From contig NZ_FMYH01000001.1 in the NCBI RefSeq assembly GCF_900096585.1, positions 124,001 to 188,000 on the forward strand: a DNA stretch of 64,000 bases, in the 5' to 3' direction. Every line of letters begins with the position of its first letter. The first letter of the stretch is position 1. Below are positions 52,780 to 60,183 of the stretch, in pieces. This stretch comes from Sanguibacter gelidistatuariae. Lineage in GTDB: Bacteria > Actinomycetota > Actinomycetes > Actinomycetales > Cellulomonadaceae. Both the position numbers and the translations under genes were made by a program. The notes under the pieces are model-generated. The model did not search any database. It saw only the letters and a list, made by a program, of their open reading frames with translations, and was not told the origin of the DNA.

Positions 52780-53148
52780 ATGTCCAAGCTCAAGCAGCTC
52801 GTTGAACTCGCCCGCCCCCACCTGGAGCCAGGGGAAACGATCCTCGGCGCCGCTCAAGGGGCCTATCGGACCACGGTCCTGCGGATGAGCACCGTCCGCA
52901 AGGGAGTCTTGATCGCCACCGACAGGCGTGTCGTCTTCTATGCGAAGAAGCTCGCGAACTTCGAGCTGGAGTCGGTCGCGTACCAGGCGATCTCGTCCTT
53001 CGAGCAGGGCAAGGACGCGGGCGGACACAGCATCACCCTCGTCACTCCGGGACGACAGGTGCACCTGAAGTGGATCGCCGAGGGTCCGGACCTGGACACG
53101 TTGACCCGCCAGATCAAGGCCGGGATGGACTCGGCGCGCACGCGGTAG
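52780..53148 (+). CDS. PH-domain (YokE/bPH-like) protein
   Basis: A 122-residue protein: LEPGETILGAAQGAYRTTV, RKGVLIATDRRVVFYAKKL, FELESVAYQAISSFEQGK, HSITLVTPGRQVHLKWI. This is the strand pattern of bacterial PH domains (PF14470-like, GVLIAT-RV-F). The ATG start is clear. It stands alone; the function is unknown. Confidence 0.8.
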   Translation: MSKLKQLVELARPHLEPGETILGAAQGAYRTTVLRMSTVRKGVLIATDRRVVFYAKKLANFELESVAYQAISSFEQGKDAGGHSITLVTPGRQVHLKWIAEGPDLDTLTRQIKAGMDSARTR

Positions 53149-53242
53149 GTCCCGGTCCGGGAGAGTCGGAGCAGGCGCTGCGGTTCTTCGGGGAGACTCA
53201 CCCAACCCGCGCTGATCCGATAGAAACGCGCGTCCTTATTAT

Positions 53243-53276
53243 TGTTTGTTGCAACATCCGTGCATAAGATTGCGTC
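53243..53276 (+). promoter_or_regulatory. Promoter of the Fic gene, likely leaderless
   Basis: The -35 TTGTTT (53243-53248), 16-bp spacer and -10 TAAGAT (53265-53270) place the start near the ATG at 53277. The palindrome TGTTGCAACA (53247-53256) lies in the spacer. The region is unusually AT-rich. Confidence 0.55.
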
Positions 53277-54491
53277 ATGACCTCGGAGAGCCCCGACCGC
53301 CCACCGGTGCCACACACCTCCAGCTGGCCTGCGTTCGCCGTCGAGGACCTCCCCTGGGAGCCGCCCGATGCGGGCTTCGGGCCGCGCCGCGGCTCGAGCG
53401 CCTTCCGCGGCCCCTACCGCGCCTCGGTTCCCGTGCCCATCGCCGGCCTCAGCCCCGTCCTCCCACCCGAGACGACCGCAGTTGTCGAGGAAGCCAGCGC
53501 CGAGATCGCCAGGTTCGACGGCGAGGCCGCCAGCGACCGGGTCTCCTTCGCCGCTCTGATCCTACGAACCGAGTCCGCGAGCTCGTCCCAGATCGAGAAC
53601 CTCACCTCCTCCGCGAAGGCGATCGCCCTGTCCGAGCTCGGACGCACCGGCCGGGCCAACGCCGACGAGATCGTCAGCAACGTCACCGCGATGACCAGCG
53701 CGCTCGACGCCGCCGCCCACCTGGACACGCAAGCCATCCTCGCCATGCACCGAGCGCTGCTCGGCTCGCACGACCCATCCCATGCCGGCGAGCTCCGCAC
53801 CGAACAGGTCTGGATCGGCGGTTCACAACGCGGCCCACACGGCGCGGACTACGTCGCCCCGCACCACCGACACCTCCCGTCCGCGATGGCGGACCTCACC
53901 GCGTTCATCGCGCGTGACGACCTCTCCGTGCTGGCGCAGGCAGCCGTCGCCCACGCACAGTTCGAGAACCTCCACCCTTTCACCGACGGCAACGGACGCA
54001 CCGGCCGCGCGCTCCTGCATGCGATGCTCCGCGCCGGCGGCCTCACCACCCGCACCCTGGTGCCGGTGTCCGCGGGCCTGCTTGGGGACACCCAGCGCTA
54101 TTTCGCCGCGCTCGAGTCCTACCGGGGCGGCGACGTGGTCCCGATCGTCCTGGCCATCGCCGAGGCTGCCTTCCCCGCGATCGCAAACTCCCGCCAGCTC
54201 GTCCAAGACATCACCACCGCGCGGACCGAGTGGAACGAGGTCATCACGGCCCGTCGCGGGGCCGCCGCCTGGCGGCTCGCGGACCTGGTCATGACGCGGC
54301 CGGTCATCGACTCCCACCTGGCCACGAGCGTCTTGGGCGTCAGCACAGCCAATGCTCAGGCCGCCATCGATCGGCTGGTCGACGACGGGGTCCTCACCCA
54401 GATCGGCACCGGAATGCGCCACCGCGTGTGGGAGGCCAGTGCCGTGCTCGACGCCGTCGAGGCCTTCTCCGCGCGAGCCGCCCGCCGCTGA
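53277..54491 (+). CDS. Fic family AMP-transferase with inhibitory motif
   Basis: A 404-residue protein. The Fic core has the active-site motif HPFTDGNGRTGR at 233-244 (catalytic His233). The N-terminal autoinhibitory motif SSQIEN at 103-108 (S/T-x3-E-G/N) marks a class II, self-inhibited enzyme. A winged helix follows at the C-terminus (AAWRLADLVMTRPVIDSHLAT ... VLTQIG). No separate antitoxin gene is present, as expected when inhibition is built in. Confidence 0.93.
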   Translation: MTSESPDRPPVPHTSSWPAFAVEDLPWEPPDAGFGPRRGSSAFRGPYRASVPVPIAGLSPVLPPETTAVVEEASAEIARFDGEAASDRVSFAALILRTESASSSQIENLTSSAKAIALSELGRTGRANADEIVSNVTAMTSALDAAAHLDTQAILAMHRALLGSHDPSHAGELRTEQVWIGGSQRGPHGADYVAPHHRHLPSAMADLTAFIARDDLSVLAQAAVAHAQFENLHPFTDGNGRTGRALLHAMLRAGGLTTRTLVPVSAGLLGDTQRYFAALESYRGGDVVPIVLAIAEAAFPAIANSRQLVQDITTARTEWNEVITARRGAAAWRLADLVMTRPVIDSHLATSVLGVSTANAQAAIDRLVDDGVLTQIGTGMRHRVWEASAVLDAVEAFSARAARR

Positions 54492-54636
54492 CAGTCGCAC
54501 TTCACCCCAACACCCCCGCCGGACCCGAACTTCGATCACGGTGCCAAGCGCCCCGTCTGGGAAGCGCTGCGCGATCACCTGAAGTTCCACGGCCCCCAGA
54601 CTTCAGGCCACCCACACAGTGGCCGATATCTACGAT

Positions 54637-54846
54637 ATGAGCATTCCGCCGCCCGGCTGGTACAGCAACTACATCGACGAGGAGGCCGCCCGGCGGGAGG
54701 CGCGCCTGGAGTCTTCGCGCGTCCGGAGATTCGTGGCCAAGGCGTTCCGGGTCCTGCTGATCCTCGTGATCGTCGCGATCGTGATCGCACTCGCCTTCAC
54801 AGCGTTCATGGTCTACGTGGCCAGCCAGATCAACGGCTTCGAGTAG
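54637..54846 (+). CDS. Small single-TM membrane protein
   Basis: A 69-residue protein: a polar, charged N-terminus (EEAARREARLESSRVRRF) and one membrane segment (FRVLLILVIVAIVIALAFTAFMVYV). There is no ribosome site before either GTG 54619 or ATG 54637, so a leaderless mRNA is possible. The function is unknown. Confidence 0.55.
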   Translation: MSIPPPGWYSNYIDEEAARREARLESSRVRRFVAKAFRVLLILVIVAIVIALAFTAFMVYVASQINGFE

Positions 54847-54918
54847 CCGGAACGACGCCGTTCCACTGCTGGCAGGTGCTCTCGGCCAGGAACATGTCCG
54901 ATCACGACACATCACATC

Positions 54919-55803
54919 TCAGGCGAGATGCGACTCCCCCGCCGGCACCACCACCACCGGATGCCCCGCATGCCGCAGCACCGCCTGGGACACCGACCCG
55001 AGCACCGGCCCCGCGACCGTCCCGTGCCCACGCGATCCCACCACCGTCAGCTGCGCCCCGCGCCCGGTGAGCGTGATCGCCCCCGCCGGATCCTCACCGA
55101 CCACCAGGGTGTCGATCTCCAGGGACGCGTGCCGCTCCTCGCGCACATGGGCCAGCAGCGCCGCGACCGAGGCCGCGGTCACCGCGTGGTTGATCGGGTC
55201 GTAGGGCCCGTACACCGACGGGTCGCGCCGGAGCGCCTGGGCGAAGGGGATCGAGTAGGCGGCGACCACCGTGAGCCGGCACGACCGCCGCACCGCCTCG
55301 TCGAGCGCGAAGCTCAGCACTTGCCGTGCCCCCGGCGCCTCGACCGCGATCCCGGCGACCACGTGCGCGGAGTGCGCGTCGGAGGTCACCGGGACGACGA
55401 CGACCGGGCAGCTCGCGTGCACGGCCACGCGCAGGCTGACCGAGCCGAGGAAGATCGTCCCCAGCGTCCCGTGCCCGCTACGCCCGACGACGACGAGCGC
55501 GGCTTCCTCGGCCGCCTCGAGCAGCGTCGTGGCCACCTGCCCGGTGACGCCCTGCACGTCGATGTCGATGTCCGGCGCCTCGGACCTGGCGATCCGCGCG
55601 GCCTCCTCGAGCAGCTGAGCGCCGTAGTGCGCGGCGTCGTCGGGCTCCATGAGCGGTCCGTCGCCGAACGGGATCCGGGACCGGCCGGGGGCGCGCACGT
55701 GGACGATCCACAGCGAGTCTTCCCGCACCCCTGCCTCGCGCGCCGCCCACCGCAACGCGGCCGCGCTCACCATCGAACCGTCCACTCCGACCACGATCGC
55801 CAT
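54919..55803 (-). CDS. Universal stress protein, tandem UspA domains
   Basis: A 294-residue protein with two UspA folds (2-145 and about 155-290). The ATP-binding signature G-x2-G-x9-G-S is intact in both: GRSGHGTLGTIFLGS and GSRGHGTVAGPVLGS. The ATG at 55803 begins MAIVVGVDGS. Tandem UspA proteins in actinobacteria are commonly induced in dormancy or hypoxia, but no control site is visible. Confidence 0.92.
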   Translation of the reverse strand: MAIVVGVDGSMVSAAALRWAAREAGVREDSLWIVHVRAPGRSRIPFGDGPLMEPDDAAHYGAQLLEEAARIARSEAPDIDIDVQGVTGQVATTLLEAAEEAALVVVGRSGHGTLGTIFLGSVSLRVAVHASCPVVVVPVTSDAHSAHVVAGIAVEAPGARQVLSFALDEAVRRSCRLTVVAAYSIPFAQALRRDPSVYGPYDPINHAVTAASVAALLAHVREERHASLEIDTLVVGEDPAGAITLTGRGAQLTVVGSRGHGTVAGPVLGSVSQAVLRHAGHPVVVVPAGESHLA

Positions 55804-55993
55804 CACGCTCACCCCGCAGAGATCAGGCCCGGCCACGCCGGGCCTGTGTTCCCAGCATGCCCCCGTCCGCGTCAAGGCGCCGCTGCGCCCAACCTGCCCG
55901 ACGTCGGCCGGTCGGCCTGGGCGCCCGGCCGGCGGCTATCGCACCACGACCACGACGTGCCTGGAGGCCGGACTGTGGACGAGCCCCCGAGAC

Positions 55994-56884
55994 TCATCCG
56001 CCATCGAGCGGCGGTCGCCCTTCTAGCTCGGCGTCGATGATCGCGTTGAGCTCTTCCGTCGACGGCAGGCCAGCACGGGCGTCGGCCGGCAGCCCCGAGT
56101 AGTCGGCAACCGCGATCGGGGCGGACGTGAAGGCGAGGGAGTAGCGCACGGTGGATCCGTTCTTGCCCGTGCACAGCAGGATGCCGACGGTCGGGGCATG
56201 GATGCCTGTGCGGCGGTACTGATCGTCGACGATCGCCACGTAGGTGCCCAGCTGGCCCAAGTGAGCTGGTTCGAAGCGGCCGACTTTGAGCTCGACGACC
56301 ACGTAACGCAGCTGCTCGACGTGGAAGAAGAGCATGTCGACGTAGAACTCGTCGACGTCTGTGCCGGTGCCGTCAGGGACCACCAGACGCACCTGGCGGC
56401 CGATGAACGCCATGCTGCGGCCAAGCTCAAGAAGAGTGGCCTGCAGACGGTCCATCAGGGCCTGCTCGATGTCCCGTTCGCTCTGCTGCTCCACGAGCCC
56501 CAGGTGCTCAAACACGTAGGGGTCCTTGACCAGCTGCTGGGCCAGCTCAGAGTCGGGCGAGTCCAGGGCGGTGGCGAAGTTCGTCCGGGCTGCGCCCAGG
56601 CTGGCCCGCAGCCCAGCCTTGATGTGATGCTCAAGGACGTTGCGGGTCCAGCCGCCCTCGGCGGCACGTTCGGCATACCAGTCGCGTTCGGCACGGGTGT
56701 CGAGGCGGTTGAGCAGGACAGTCACGTGACCCCACGGCAATCGTCCAACAGCTTGTTGGACGATTGCTGACTCCGTCGGCCAGACCTCTGCGGCCTTGCG
56801 CATGTAGAGCAGGTTGGTGCGTGACCAACCGCGCTGATCAGGGAACTCACGGCCCAGGTCCGCGGCCAGCCGGGTGACGACCAC
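55994..56884 (-). CDS. 5'-truncated YhcG (DUF1016) nuclease-family protein
   Basis: A 296-residue remnant: the N-terminal HTH part is cut (VVVTRLAADLGREFPDQRGWSRTNLLYMRKAAEVWP), then the full PD-(D/E)XK-like C-terminal domain (YVVVELKVGRFEPAHLGQLGTYV). The first 50 or so residues of the family are missing. A GTG at 56884 with AGGAG five bases ahead could still drive expression, so a shortened product is possible. Confidence 0.75.
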   Translation of the reverse strand: MVVTRLAADLGREFPDQRGWSRTNLLYMRKAAEVWPTESAIVQQAVGRLPWGHVTVLLNRLDTRAERDWYAERAAEGGWTRNVLEHHIKAGLRASLGAARTNFATALDSPDSELAQQLVKDPYVFEHLGLVEQQSERDIEQALMDRLQATLLELGRSMAFIGRQVRLVVPDGTGTDVDEFYVDMLFFHVEQLRYVVVELKVGRFEPAHLGQLGTYVAIVDDQYRRTGIHAPTVGILLCTGKNGSTVRYSLAFTSAPIAVADYSGLPADARAGLPSTEELNAIIDAELEGRPPLDGG

Positions 56885-56915
56885 TGATGCTCCTATCCGT
56901 GCAGCAGACCCATCA

Positions 56916-59144
56916 TCAACCGCGGTCCAGAACCAAGCTCTCCCCGATCGTCCCCGACTCTTCCCCCACCCCACCAGACGCCAGCTTCGGCGCCGGCGGC
57001 ACCCACCCCCGCACCGGCTGCAACACGGCAGAGTAAAACGCCTCAGTCGCACCAATAACAGAAGGAATGAACGCCCCCTTCAACCCGGACCGCTTCGTCC
57101 CCAGCGGCGCGACCGTCGTGATTTCGAAGCTCGTCACGTCGCCGGCCCGCTCGGACACGAGCGTCCCGACCGACTCCCGCACGTCCCCCAGCCGCTCGCA
57201 GGTGTCCTGCGCGACGCCGGCGTAGTGCACGTCGACCAGCGTGTCGTCCGGCGCGCCGGCCAGCTGGCGCAGCAGCCAGGAGATCCGGCGTTGCGCCCCG
57301 CCCTCCTGCGGGGCGCGCACCGACGCGCTCACCCGCACCTTGGAGATCCGCAGGTCGGCCACGACGGTGAGCGGCCCGGCCGCACCGGGCACCTTGAGCG
57401 TGGCGCTCATCGTCCCCTCCGAGGCCAGCTGCTCGACGGCGGCCCTCGCCCGCGCGGCCGGGTCGCCGGCGAGCTGCCGCGGCATGACGTGCGTGACTGG
57501 CACCCCGAGCTCGGCGGTCAGCCGCAGGCACAGCTGGCGGACCAGCCGGATCCACGAGTTCGCCACGGTCGGCACCTTGGAGTCCCCCGCGCGCAGCGTC
57601 CCGGCCGCGACCGCCTCGCGCACAAGCACCCAGCTCGACCCCATGTCGTCGAAGCCGGTCGCGCCCGAGCGTGGGTGCTCGAGGTAGCGGATGAGCTCGG
57701 CGAGCACCCAGGCCTGCATCGGGTCGGCGACGCCGCGGTGGGTGAGCACCATCCGCGCCTCGTGCAGCACCTCCGCCCAGGACAGGTGGTAGAGCGTGAC
57801 GGACTTGGTCTTGCGCGCGTCGACGCTCACCGGGTGCTCACCGGTCCCGGGGGCGATCTCGTTGGAGAGCGTGACGACGGCGTCGTACCCCTTGACCCGT
57901 GCGACGTCGAGGTACTGCTCGACCTGCTCGGTGCGCAGTTGCCCGGACCCGGTCTTCACCTCGAGCAGCGCGGTCCACACCTTCCCGCCGCGGGCGATGC
58001 GGATGACCCCGTCCGGGAACACCTTGCGGTCCCCGTGTGTGAACGGCACCTCGAGGTAGGTCTCCACCGCGCCGGCCGGCGCCCCGAAGTGCGCGCTGAC
58101 CGCCCGCGCGAACGGCCGCACGCCCATCATCGTGGCGAGCAGCGCCGACGTCGCACGCTTCTCCTGCTCGTCGGCGGTCCCCACCCCCGACACCGAGAAC
58201 AGCCGCGCCGGCACCCACGCCTCGTCCCCAGCCAGCTTGAGCACAGGCGGCACCACGACGGCCCGCTGCTTCTTGGTCCGCACCCCCGCGCGCCGCACCG
58301 GCGCTGCGCTCACCGGCTGCACGGGCACGTCCCTGCCCGACGCCGGAGCCTGGCCGGGCAGGTCGGCCGCCGGGGCGTCCTCGGGTGGGTTGGGAGCCGC
58401 GTCGGGAGCTGGGGACTCGGATGCAGCGGGGTTGTCGGCGGGCTCGGAGAGTGTCACCTCAGGCATCGTGACTTCAGGCGTTGTGACCTCGACGACCTCG
58501 ACGAGGTAGTCACTGCTGTCGTCGCCAATGCCCTCCACCGGCACGAAGTCCGCATCGCCGGCGGCAGCGTCCACGACGAGCGTCGGCGGCTCGGCCTCCG
58601 GCACCTCGGGCTCGTCGTCGACGCTCACCCCGAAGTCCGTGGCCAACCCGACCAGCCCGCTGTCCCAGCCCTGCCCGACCGCGCGCACCTTCCACGCCCC
58701 AGCGCGCCGGTACACCTCACCGAAGACGAAGGCCGTCTCGGTGGTCGCCTCGGCGATGTCGAAGCTGATCAGCGGCGCACCCGTCTCATCGAGCACCATG
58801 AGCCGCAGCCCGTCGAGCCGCCCGAAGGTCCCCTCGCCCAGGCTCGCCGCGATAGCGATCGTCTCGACGTCCTCGTGCAGGTCTTCCAGGTCGAGGGAGA
58901 GCCGCTCCTCCGCGCCGATGTCCCCGGCCGCGCGGCCCAGGTGCTGCACGGCCCCGCAGGTCGAGACGGGCTGGTTGTAGAAGACGAAGTCCTCGTCCCC
59001 GCGCACCTTCCCGTCCGCGGTGAGCAGCAGCGCCGAGGCATCCACGTCGACGGAGTCGTCGGACCAGCCGATGACCACCCGGACCCGGTTGATGGTGGCA
59101 GCAAGGGGCGCGTTCGCGCCGCGCGTGAGGACCTGAGGCGTCAT
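56916..59144 (-). CDS. TerD-domain protein fused to a PD-(D/E)XK-like nuclease domain
   Basis: A 742-residue protein. TerD covers about 1-180 (VVIGWSDDSVDVDASALLLTADGKV, FVFYNQP, FDIAEATTETAFVFGEVYRRAGAWKVRAVGQGW). A Pro/Ala acidic linker runs to about 280. Then comes a domain with DGVIRIARGG and LLEVKTGSGQLRTEQVEQYLDVARVKGYDAVVTLSN, which fits the restriction-endonuclease fold (D...E-x-K). TerD proteins belong to calcium-dependent tellurite/phage-stress complexes. The ATG start is clear. A defence effector role is inferred. Confidence 0.78.
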   Translation of the reverse strand: MTPQVLTRGANAPLAATINRVRVVIGWSDDSVDVDASALLLTADGKVRGDEDFVFYNQPVSTCGAVQHLGRAAGDIGAEERLSLDLEDLHEDVETIAIAASLGEGTFGRLDGLRLMVLDETGAPLISFDIAEATTETAFVFGEVYRRAGAWKVRAVGQGWDSGLVGLATDFGVSVDDEPEVPEAEPPTLVVDAAAGDADFVPVEGIGDDSSDYLVEVVEVTTPEVTMPEVTLSEPADNPAASESPAPDAAPNPPEDAPAADLPGQAPASGRDVPVQPVSAAPVRRAGVRTKKQRAVVVPPVLKLAGDEAWVPARLFSVSGVGTADEQEKRATSALLATMMGVRPFARAVSAHFGAPAGAVETYLEVPFTHGDRKVFPDGVIRIARGGKVWTALLEVKTGSGQLRTEQVEQYLDVARVKGYDAVVTLSNEIAPGTGEHPVSVDARKTKSVTLYHLSWAEVLHEARMVLTHRGVADPMQAWVLAELIRYLEHPRSGATGFDDMGSSWVLVREAVAAGTLRAGDSKVPTVANSWIRLVRQLCLRLTAELGVPVTHVMPRQLAGDPAARARAAVEQLASEGTMSATLKVPGAAGPLTVVADLRISKVRVSASVRAPQEGGAQRRISWLLRQLAGAPDDTLVDVHYAGVAQDTCERLGDVRESVGTLVSERAGDVTSFEITTVAPLGTKRSGLKGAFIPSVIGATEAFYSAVLQPVRGWVPPAPKLASGGVGEESGTIGESLVLDRG

Positions 59145-59287
59145 GCGCCAATGATGCCGGGAGGTGCTGACAAAGTGGGCGAGACGCGCGCAGGTGACTT
59201 GGGCGACGTTTGGTGCGCCTTCACATCGTGTGGAGGTCTAAGGCGCACCCGCTGTTGGCCGGAGGTGCGACGTGAGAGCCTGGCTGA

Positions 59288-59824
59288 ATGAGCCAGGGAT
59301 TCGCCGATGGCGCTCAGAGCGCCGGACCGCTGCGAGCATCGCCACAGTCAGTCCCCGCTCACCCCGGCTCTTCGTCCGCTGCCGTCTCGCTACGGATGAG
59401 TCGCGCTCGACGACGTGACACGGCGCCCGAGATTGCCCTACGGAAACTCCTTCATGCCCAAGGCCTCCGCTACCGAGTCGCGTACCCCGTGCCAGGACAA
59501 CGTCGCCGTACGATCGATATCGCCTTCACCCGGCAGAAGGTGGCCGTCTTCGTGGACGGATGCTTCTGGCACGGCTGCCCCGAGCACGGCACCATACCGC
59601 GGGCGAACGCTGAGTGGTGGCGTCAGAAACTCGCATCGAACCGCGCCCGCGACGTCGATACCAACGACATGCTCAGGGATCACGGTTGGACGGTCGTCCG
59701 CGTCTGGGAACACGAACTCCCATCGAATGCAGCTGCGGGAATTCGGGGGCGACTCTCGCCAACCATCGAACCAAGACTGTCCGGCCAGCACAGTCCACGA
59801 ACCAACCACCCGGCTAGCGACTGA
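59288..59824 (+). CDS. vsr: Vsr-family DNA mismatch endonuclease
   Basis: A 178-residue Vsr-fold nuclease: RRRDTAPEIALRKLLHAQGLRYRV, catalytic Asp77 in TIDIAF, and FVDGCFWHGCPEHG at 88-101, with the Zn-binding Cys92, Cys97 and His100 and active-site His95. Vsr repairs T:G at cytosine-5 methylation sites and normally travels with a Dcm-type methylase, which is not in this window. Codon use here is less GC-rich than in the rest. Confidence 0.9.
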   Translation: MSQGFADGAQSAGPLRASPQSVPAHPGSSSAAVSLRMSRARRRDTAPEIALRKLLHAQGLRYRVAYPVPGQRRRTIDIAFTRQKVAVFVDGCFWHGCPEHGTIPRANAEWWRQKLASNRARDVDTNDMLRDHGWTVVRVWEHELPSNAAAGIRGRLSPTIEPRLSGQHSPRTNHPASD

Positions 59825-60183
59825 TCGCGGCGACCAAGGCATCAAGCCCTCGACCACCTGGCCAGAAACGATCTAGGCGAACCAGCCCGGATTCACCAGT
59901 CGAACGCTGTGCGCCTGACCGTCGGGTAGCAGGTCGACCCCAGGCCTCGGTACTCCATTTTTCACCCTCATCCACGCTCATCCGAGAGCCTCATCTGGGC
60001 GATCCGCCCCAAGATGGTCGCAGCAGTGGCTAAGCTTCGGACCACAGTTGCTGCAGACCGACACAGCAGAGCCGGAGGAAGTGCAGGTTCACGTTCCTCA
60101 GAGGTGTCAGCACGCGCAGCTCACGCAGAAGTGACGTCGAAGCAAGGCTGAAATAGAGCCCGCACGGGCACCAAGGGAGCGAA
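59825..60183. other. Gene-free stretch between vsr and the Z1 gene
   Basis: A 359-base stretch of lower GC with no coding frame I accept. The Z1 ribosome site AAGGGAG is at its end, and promoters for the operon must be here, but I cannot name a -35/-10 pair. Confidence 0.5.

Noticed and set aside
52780-53148. Treating the PH-domain gene as part of the IS30 remnant
   Set aside because: It is on the opposite strand, with a good start and an intact domain.
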